From Candidatus Sabulitectum sp. (lineage in GTDB: Bacteria; Fermentibacterota; Fermentibacteria; Fermentibacterales; Fermentibacteraceae): 5,725 nucleotides of DNA. Below, in pieces: positions 1 through 5,725 of this stretch. The DNA lies in contig JAGLDB010000130.1 in NCBI GenBank assembly GCA_023145935.1, positions 1-5,725 on the forward strand. Direction: 5' to 3'. The notes under the pieces are model-generated. The model saw only the letters and a program-made list of their open reading frames with translations, made no database searches and had not been told where the DNA came from. Every line of letters begins with the position of its first letter. The first letter of the stretch is position 1. The translations under genes were made by a program, and so were the position numbers.

Positions 1-1
1 C

Positions 2-2752
2 AGATCTTACGGGGACATGAGTCGAATTACACTGGAATTCGACTGGGGCGCCAACATGGACTACACACGGCTTGAGGTGAGAGAGAAGCTGGATGTTGCC
101 AGCTGGTCTCTTCCGGATGCTGCAGAAAGACCTACTATTGTTGACTACGACCCGTCCAGCAGACCGTTCATGGAGATTCTTCTTACCATGGATGGCGGAT
201 GGACCGATATCACTGACTTTTCTCGAAGGGTAATAGCCACAAGGATCGAACAGGTGGACGGCGTTGCAGCCTGCGAAGTTGACGGAGAGGCGACTCCGGC
301 AGTTTATGTACGGCTCCGGGACGGGGCCATAGAGGAACTGGGAATAAATCCTGCTTCTATTGCTGCTGCCATTCAGGGAGCCAATGCGGTTTCATCAGGT
401 GGCCAGGTTCGTGATGGAGACAAGGAATTTTTCCTTTCTCTGCAGGGCGAATTTGAATCACTTGAGGATATTGAAAATACTGTGGTTGGTACCCTGGGAA
501 CCACTCCACTGCTGCTTGGGTCAATTGCCGATATATACATTTCAGAGAAACCTCCCACGGAGTGGGCCAGCTACAATGGTGAAAGGGCGATCATTCTTCG
601 TGTAAGAAAAATGGCGGAAGCCAACACGGTGGAAGTTGCCGGAGATGTTAAGGATATTCTTGAAGAACTTAACCTTGCCCATGAGGATGTAAGTCTGCAG
701 ATAATCCAGAACGATGCTGAGTTCATTGAAGAATCCATCGCCGGTGTTGTTGAAGCTCTGATCCTTGGTGGAATTCTTGCATTCGGAGTTCTTTTCTTCT
801 TCCTCCGGGACTGGAGGAGCCCTCTTATTCTCGGTCTTTCTCTTCCTCTGAGTATCGCACTTGCTCTGTTTTTCCTCTACCTTGCCGGAGTCACGGTTAA
901 CATCATGTCTCTGGGGGGTCTTGCTCTGGGAACCGGCCTTCTAGTTGATAATGCGGTTGTGGTTCTAGAGGCCATCTCCAGAAGGCGTGAGAAGGGTGAA
1001 GGCAGGGTAAGCGCTGCAACATCAGGAACCGCTGAAGTGGGGCCTGCCATTGTTGCAAGTACCCTTACCACAATTATTGTTTTCTTCCCGGTTGTGTACA
1101 TGGAGGGCATCACAAGCCAGCTTTTCCGCGATCAGGCTCTTGCTGTGGGCTCCGCTCTTCTGGCAAGTCTTCTTGTTGCGGTAACTGTGATCCCTGCTCT
1201 GGCCGCCAGAATAAAGAAGAGTAAGGAAGTTGAAGATGTTACCGGCGGTATGAAAGAGAAGTACGCCGGATCCATGGACAGACTCTTGAACAGAAGGAAA
1301 AGAGTGCTGCTGGTTACTTTCATAATAACAGCAGTGGCATTCTTCGGAGCATCAAAGTTGCCTATGCAACTTCTACCTGATACCCCTGCAGATCAGCTTG
1401 AAATGACATTCAGTGCTCCGGAGGGTACATCCATGGAGCAGCTTGTTGATCTTTCTGATGTGTTGAATGAACTTGCAGCTCTTGGCGGGGCTCAGTGGAC
1501 CAGCGGACGAATTGGTGTCAGAGCTGATCAGGGCGTGGATGCTCTTTCAGTGAGTTCATTCGAAAACGCAGATGAAGCGAACAATGCGATCCTTCCCATT
1601 CGCAATGGCTGGAACAGTGCTTTCAGTTTCCCTCTTCAGGTTGGCCCCAGGGGAACTCTGCTGGGAGAGATCCTGGGAGGAGGCAGTGGGTTTACCATAT
1701 ATGTTGAAGGTGAAAGCATTGATACTGATCTGCAGGCCGCGCTGGCCCTTGCAGAAGCATCGCAGAACGATGTTGACGGTGTGATAAGTGCCGATGTGAA
1801 TTATCTGCCTGGAAAACCTGAGATCGTTGTACGACCCGACGGAGAGCTGCTGGAGCTTCTGGGCCTTACTGCCAACGATGTTGCCGATTATCTTGAAAGC
1901 CTTTCCAGAGGTATAGTCGCTACTACTTACTACAGACAGGATGAAAAGGTTGATGTGATGCTTCTTTCCGGCAGTGGCGAGGGTATTGCCATCGATTCCA
2001 TTTTCCAGCGATCTTTAGAGGTAAGTGGAACTCTGGTCCAGGTGGACAGACTGGTTGATACTCATGTGAGGCAGACACCTGGCTTCATCGAACACTACCA
2101 GGGTAATCGTGCGGTGGGCGTTTCCATTCAGGGAAGTGGAACCAACATGGCTGGAACTGCAGAGATGATCACCAATTTGTCTGACTCTCTTCTGCGGGGA
2201 GAACCGGTTAAACTTAGAACAGGTGCTGAGATAGAGGAAATGGACAGAACAGCGTACAGCCTTATTCTTGCAGCTCTGCTGGCCATTGCACTTGTTTATG
2301 TTCTTCTGGCAGTTCAATTTGAGTCATTTATTGAACCTCTTATCATCATGATAACCGTGCCGCTGGGCGTTATAGGTGTTGTGATCGGTCTTGCCGCCTT
2401 TGGACAGAGCTGGAATGCCCTGTCAGGTATCGGGTTGGTAATACTGTCAGGTATTGTGGTGAATGATGGAATTCTTCTTGTGGAAAGAATAACTCAGTTG
2501 AGGAAAGCGGGAATGCCAGTTCGACAAGCGGTTATCGAGGCCGGCAGAGACAGGTTCCGACCTGTTCTTATGACTACGGTAACAACAGTGCTGGGGCTTC
2601 TGCCAATGGCGATCGGGTTCGGTGAGGGAGCAGCCCTGAGACAGCCACTTGCCATTGCAGTGATCTCCGGAATTACAGTTGCCACCCTGCTTACCCTTGT
2701 TATCGTGCCTGTGCTTTACAGCGTACTTGTCAGAGAGAAGAAAACCTCGTGA
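2..2752 (+). CDS. RND-family efflux permease A, 5'-truncated by window edge
   Basis: Inner-membrane resistance-nodulation-division permease, expected to use the proton gradient to drive export with a periplasmic adaptor and an outer-membrane channel. Seen: 916 residues to the TGA at 2750. Codons before the first ATG (17) already read RSYGD and continue into the conserved porter strand ITLEFDWGANMDY, so the gene starts upstream. By comparison with AcrB about 80-85 residues are missing, including TM1. In order: rest of porter PN1/PN2; TM2 (about 740-805); TM3 (821-892); TM4 (902-975, LLVDNAVVVLEAI); TM5 (1040-1100); TM6 (1136-1207); short basic cytoplasmic loop; TM7 (1301-1355); PC1/PC2 porter with a Gly-rich loop near 1670; TM8-TM12 (2255-2725). 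Relay positions: Asp at 947 matches AcrB D407, but the D408 position is Asn (950) and the K940 position is Asn (2462, VVNDGILLVE). R971 and T978 are kept (2552, 2573, RFRPVLMT). Substrate unknown. The CusA/CzcA metal-pump signature NRIDMLATG is absent, so a drug, lipid or other hydrophobic substrate is more likely. Family call is secure; subclass is not. Confidence 0.95.
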   Translation, partial: RSYGDMSRITLEFDWGANMDYTRLEVREKLDVASWSLPDAAERPTIVDYDPSSRPFMEILLTMDGGWTDITDFSRRVIATRIEQVDGVAACEVDGEATPAVYVRLRDGAIEELGINPASIAAAIQGANAVSSGGQVRDGDKEFFLSLQGEFESLEDIENTVVGTLGTTPLLLGSIADIYISEKPPTEWASYNGERAIILRVRKMAEANTVEVAGDVKDILEELNLAHEDVSLQIIQNDAEFIEESIAGVVEALILGGILAFGVLFFFLRDWRSPLILGLSLPLSIALALFFLYLAGVTVNIMSLGGLALGTGLLVDNAVVVLEAISRRREKGEGRVSAATSGTAEVGPAIVASTLTTIIVFFPVVYMEGITSQLFRDQALAVGSALLASLLVAVTVIPALAARIKKSKEVEDVTGGMKEKYAGSMDRLLNRRKRVLLVTFIITAVAFFGASKLPMQLLPDTPADQLEMTFSAPEGTSMEQLVDLSDVLNELAALGGAQWTSGRIGVRADQGVDALSVSSFENADEANNAILPIRNGWNSAFSFPLQVGPRGTLLGEILGGGSGFTIYVEGESIDTDLQAALALAEASQNDVDGVISADVNYLPGKPEIVVRPDGELLELLGLTANDVADYLESLSRGIVATTYYRQDEKVDVMLLSGSGEGIAIDSIFQRSLEVSGTLVQVDRLVDTHVRQTPGFIEHYQGNRAVGVSIQGSGTNMAGTAEMITNLSDSLLRGEPVKLRTGAEIEEMDRTAYSLILAALLAIALVYVLLAVQFESFIEPLIIMITVPLGVIGVVIGLAAFGQSWNALSGIGLVILSGIVVNDGILLVERITQLRKAGMPVRQAVIEAGRDRFRPVLMTTVTTVLGLLPMAIGFGEGAALRQPLAIAVISGITVATLLTLVIVPVLYSVLVREKKTS
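2732..2752 (+). promoter_or_regulatory. Shine-Dalgarno-like tract and GTGA start/stop overlap
   Basis: A purine-rich tract, agagagaag (2732-2740), ends 8 bases before a GTG at 2749. That GTG shares its last two bases with the TGA stop (2750-2752) of permease A. This decides the start of permease B: reading from the GTG gives a short basic N-terminus (ILKRPRG) followed directly by TM1, as in other RND permeases, and the first in-frame ATG is at 3043, well inside the porter domain. The overlap suggests translational coupling, so that B is made by ribosomes finishing A. The tract is a weak match to GGAGG. Confidence 0.7.
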
Positions 2753-5725
2753 TCGCAGGTATTCTCAAACGACCCCGGGGAACTGCAATAATCTATGCGG
2801 CTCTCCTCGGGCTTGCTGTTGTAAGCTTCTTTAGAATTCCCATTGAGGGCTCTCCCAGTACTACACTCCCTGAATTGAATGTTGTTACGGGATGGTACGG
2901 TGCGGATCCGGAAGCTGTATGTGAGCAGTTAACAAGACCCATAGAGGAAGTTGCCAGACAACTTCGAGGGGTTAAGGATGTTTCCTCTGCTTCCAGCGCC
3001 AGTCGAAGTGTGGTAACTGTATCATTTGCCCAGGGTACCGATATGGATGTTGCATCCATGGAGCTTACCGAGCGAATATCCATGATAAGGGATGACCTTC
3101 CAGGCAATGTTTCCGCCAGCACCATAACCCAGTCCATACCCAGAGAGATGGAAAGCGAAGGGTTTCTTATCTACGCAATCACCGGTGCTGAAAAATCCAT
3201 ACTTAAGAACCTTGCGGAGGATGTTGTTGTACCCCGCCTGGAGCGGATCGACGGTGTGAGTTCGGTTATTGTGGAGGGGCTTGGTTCTGAAGAGATCCTG
3301 ATCGATATCGATATGGAAGCCCTCAGATCTCTTGATCTCACTCTGGCACAGGTTGTTTCTTCAATTCAGAATGGAATAGTCGATAGGAATGTAGGGGTAG
3401 TTACCGATGTTACTGGTCTGGAAACAGTTCTAAGAGTTTCCAGTGTTCCCATGTCATTATGGGAGATGGAACAACTGGTTGTAAGGCGAAACGGTAGAGA
3501 TTTTATTACCCTTGATGATATTTCACACGGCATATATCAGAGTTATTCAGAGAATTCAGGGGTAATATTCAGGTACAACGGTCTTGATCAGATAACCATG
3601 GAGCTTGACCGCGCCGCTGGCAGCAATGCCGTTCGGGTTGCTTCTGTTACCAGAGATGAGGTCGATAGAATTTTAGAGGACCTTCCGTCTGGTATCGAGC
3701 TGGATCTGATCGAGGATGGAACAGAGAGCATAACAGATGACCTGGACGCTCTATCTTGGCGTGCACTTGTTTCACTGGGTTTGATAATGCTTGTTCTGCT
3801 CCTGCTGAATCCCAGCCCGTTAACCACACCACTCATTCTAAGTTCTATAGTTTTCAGCAGTGCCCTGGCAGTTACTGCTGTATTCCTAGTGGGTTACAGT
3901 ATTAATGTGTTAACCCTGAGTGCCCTGGCCATAGCGTTCGGGCTGCTTGTAGACGGTGCTGTTGTAGTGATGGAGGCAATTGCATACAGGCGCAGGCAGG
4001 GAATGTCTCCGCTGGAGGCTGCTGCACTGGGTGCCAGAGAGGTAGCCATGCCTGTTCTTGGCGGAATACTCACAACACTTGTGGCACTGGTGCCACTGCT
4101 TGCCAGTGAGGGCGTTCTTCGTATCTACTACAGACCTTTTGCATTTACCGTAGCAGCTACTCTTTTGGCATCATATGCAGTCTGTCTTACATTCGTACCA
4201 TCCATAGCCGGTCACTGGAAAAAGGGTAACTGGTATCGCCGGAGGAAATGGGACAGGGCTCTTGCAAAGGGAGTGTCTATTCTTCACCACAAACCCTGGA
4301 TCCCTGTGATAGTCACAATACTTCTGATCGCTGGTGCTGTTTATGTTCTTCTTTCCAAAGTTGAGCATGGTCAGACATGGAATTTTGGCGGAGACAGAGA
4401 TTATCTCTATATCAGCTATGCTTTTCCCCCTGGAACCCCTCAGGATATCTCCGATGAGGTTGCATCCCGTTTTGAGGAAATCGTGGCCAGGCGTGATGGA
4501 GTTCTGTCAACAAGAACCACAATTTACGGAGAGAGCGGTGTTGTTTTCTGCCAGTTCGAGCAGGACGCACTGTGGGATGGTACTGCTTTGCAGTACGAGG
4601 CTGAAGCAATAGCCCTTGCTACCACAATTGGCGGTATAAGAAGAATATATGTTGGTGGCATCAGCCCGGAGGGTTACTGGCGCAGTACAGCCAGTGCGGG
4701 AATGATGCAGACTGTTGAGCTTCGTGGTTTTGACTACCAGGGGCTGAAAGGCATAGCCGTGAATCTTCAATCTCTTCTTGAACGGCATCCCCGGGTTGAA
4801 GAAGTAGACATCAACTGGAACGGCAGAACCCCTAATCGTGATCAGCTCGCTATAGTCTTCGATAGAATTGAGCTTGCAGATCTGGGTATAAACCCATACC
4901 AGCTTGTTATGGCTCTGAGGTACAACATGGCAGGCGGCTACGGGGCCCAGGTTAGAATTGCCGACGAGACCACTGACCTTACATTCCGTCTTGAAGGTCA
5001 AAAAGATCCGGAGCTGGGTGAAATACTTGATAGCAGAATTGCCACCCGCGACGGCTTTATGCGTATGCGTGATATTATCAGTATAGATACCGTTGGTGTT
5101 CAGGGCTCGGTTGTAAGGGAAGACGGCGAGTATGTGAGAACAGTAGCCTACTCATTCATGGGTGCTGAGCGAATGGCTGCCCGTTTCCGTAACTCCCTGC
5201 TTACAAGCCTTGAACTGCCTTCAGGGTACCGGGTGTATGAAGACACCACATTTCTTCCGGACTGGCTTGCTAAAGAAGAGGGCATAGACATGAATCTTCT
5301 TGTAGCTCTTGCAATCCTGGCTGTATTTGCAGTCACTGCCATTGTCTTTGAAAGCTTTACCGCGCCTCTTTACGTTCTTGCGGTTATTCCCATGGCTCTT
5401 GTGGGGGTAGCGGCAGGTTTCTGGGCATTTGACCGGATCTTCAGTCCGGAGGCTTATGTGGGAAGTGTGTTCCTTGTTGGAATTGCAGTGAATAATTCAA
5501 TTCTTTTAATAGATAGTTTCGAAAAGAAGAAAAGGGCAGGCATGGATCTGCGCAAAGCTGTTGATGAGGTTGTGGGAGAGAGGCTAAGGCCAATTCTCCA
5601 GACAACTGCAACAACGGTACTGGGGCTTCTTCCACTGGTTCTGTGGCCTATTTCAAATCAGGACCTCTGGGGGACTCTTGCGTTCACCGTTGTATGCGGC
5701 ATGGTTATCTCAACACCACTTGTGC
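2749..5725 (+). CDS. RND-family efflux permease B, 3'-truncated by window edge
   Basis: Second RND permease, expected in the inner membrane as a proton-driven exporter. Seen: 992 codons from GTG 2749 with no stop; the window cuts it inside TM12, so about 20-40 residues are probably missing (family length about 1,000-1,050). In order: TM1 (residues about 11-27); PN1 (from about 38, VVTGWYGADPEAV); PN2 (from about 130); TM2 (about 338-356); TM3 (361-383); TM4 (385-409, FGLLVDGAVVVMEAI); TM5-TM6 (about 432-488); basic loop KKGNWYRRRKWDR; TM7 (516-539); PC1/PC2 porter (about 545-845); TM8 (848-870); TM9-TM11; partial TM12. Relay positions: D402 matches AcrB D407, G403 replaces D408, N915 replaces K940 (AVNNSILLID), and R945 and T952 match R971 and T978. 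The VDG motif resembles CzcA-type metal pumps, but the CzcA Asp six residues upstream is Ala here and the NRIDMLATG segment is absent, so metal export is not supported. It overlaps permease A by four bases and shares its unusual EAI after TM4. Substrate unknown. Confidence 0.95.
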   Translation, partial: MIAGILKRPRGTAIIYAALLGLAVVSFFRIPIEGSPSTTLPELNVVTGWYGADPEAVCEQLTRPIEEVARQLRGVKDVSSASSASRSVVTVSFAQGTDMDVASMELTERISMIRDDLPGNVSASTITQSIPREMESEGFLIYAITGAEKSILKNLAEDVVVPRLERIDGVSSVIVEGLGSEEILIDIDMEALRSLDLTLAQVVSSIQNGIVDRNVGVVTDVTGLETVLRVSSVPMSLWEMEQLVVRRNGRDFITLDDISHGIYQSYSENSGVIFRYNGLDQITMELDRAAGSNAVRVASVTRDEVDRILEDLPSGIELDLIEDGTESITDDLDALSWRALVSLGLIMLVLLLLNPSPLTTPLILSSIVFSSALAVTAVFLVGYSINVLTLSALAIAFGLLVDGAVVVMEAIAYRRRQGMSPLEAAALGAREVAMPVLGGILTTLVALVPLLASEGVLRIYYRPFAFTVAATLLASYAVCLTFVPSIAGHWKKGNWYRRRKWDRALAKGVSILHHKPWIPVIVTILLIAGAVYVLLSKVEHGQTWNFGGDRDYLYISYAFPPGTPQDISDEVASRFEEIVARRDGVLSTRTTIYGESGVVFCQFEQDALWDGTALQYEAEAIALATTIGGIRRIYVGGISPEGYWRSTASAGMMQTVELRGFDYQGLKGIAVNLQSLLERHPRVEEVDINWNGRTPNRDQLAIVFDRIELADLGINPYQLVMALRYNMAGGYGAQVRIADETTDLTFRLEGQKDPELGEILDSRIATRDGFMRMRDIISIDTVGVQGSVVREDGEYVRTVAYSFMGAERMAARFRNSLLTSLELPSGYRVYEDTTFLPDWLAKEEGIDMNLLVALAILAVFAVTAIVFESFTAPLYVLAVIPMALVGVAAGFWAFDRIFSPEAYVGSVFLVGIAVNNSILLIDSFEKKKRAGMDLRKAVDEVVGERLRPILQTTATTVLGLLPLVLWPISNQDLWGTLAFTVVCGMVISTPLV

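Noticed and set aside
2015..2317. Antisense open frame of 100 codons inside permease A.
   Set aside because: It lies opposite the PC porter/TM8 region of permease A, has no domain-like pattern, and nothing suggests a promoter or ribosome site for it.
17..2752. Treating the ATG at 17 as the true start of permease A (911 residues).
   Set aside because: The frame is open to the left edge, the codons before it fit the conserved RND porter strand, and starting there would leave a protein without TM1. The only G-rich bases upstream (11-14) lie about 2 bases from the ATG, too close to act as a ribosome binding site.
2700..2800. Possible frameshift or split of one RND gene at the junction.
   Set aside because: Permease A ends properly after TM12 and B begins with a normal N-terminus and TM1. 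These are two full-length-type genes rather than fragments of one.
4507..5001. Antisense open frame of 164 codons inside permease B.
   Set aside because: It lies entirely opposite a strongly supported RND coding frame; its translation has no recognisable domain and mixed, Cys/His-scattered composition. It is best explained as a shadow.
2749..5725. Calling permease B a heavy-metal (CusA/CzcA) exporter because of VDGAVVV in TM4.
   Set aside because: The NRIDMLATG porter motif and the second TM4 acidic residue of CzcA are missing. The adjacent Met-Met (residues 652-653) is offset from the CusA M573 position by hand alignment.

Overview
The window lies inside an efflux operon. It holds two adjacent RND-superfamily permease genes on the + strand that fill it almost completely. 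Neither gene is whole. The first enters already open from the left edge and has lost its first TM helix and the start of its first porter subdomain. The second runs open off the right edge within its last TM helix. There is no intergenic space: the genes share four bases (GTGA), so the second start codon overlaps the first stop codon.

Layout: positions 2-2752 encode the C-terminal 916 residues of RND permease A, whose TM4 motif is LLVDNAVVVLEAI. Positions 2749-5725 encode the first 992 residues of RND permease B, whose TM4 motif is LLVDGAVVVMEAI. Both show the standard RND plan of two repeats, each a large periplasmic porter loop followed by a six-TM block. Both have the conserved TM11 motif R-x-R-P-(V/I)-L-x-T. 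The pair would be expected to act in the inner membrane as proton-driven exporters, with a periplasmic adaptor and an outer-membrane channel encoded elsewhere. Neither partner is visible here. Because the genes are divergent and translationally coupled, a mixed trimer like MdtB/MdtC of Escherichia coli is a reasonable hypothesis, but it is not shown by the sequence.

Organism: RND tripartite pumps imply a diderm bacterium. Codon use is mixed (many CTT, GTT, AGA/AGG, ATA and GGA codons, with no strong GC skew), and TM4/TM10 are VDN/VND and VDG/VNN rather than the proteobacterial VDD/KN. This fits a non-proteobacterial diderm, possibly an uncultivated lineage of the FCB type. That is inference only; no taxonomic marker is present.

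I saw no RNA genes, mobile elements, CRISPR arrays, terminators or recognisable promoters, and no gene-free stretch. The other open frames, including antisense ones, look like shadows of the two RND genes. I see no clear evidence of a new type of system. The points worth checking are the tandem coupled pair and its altered proton-relay residues.
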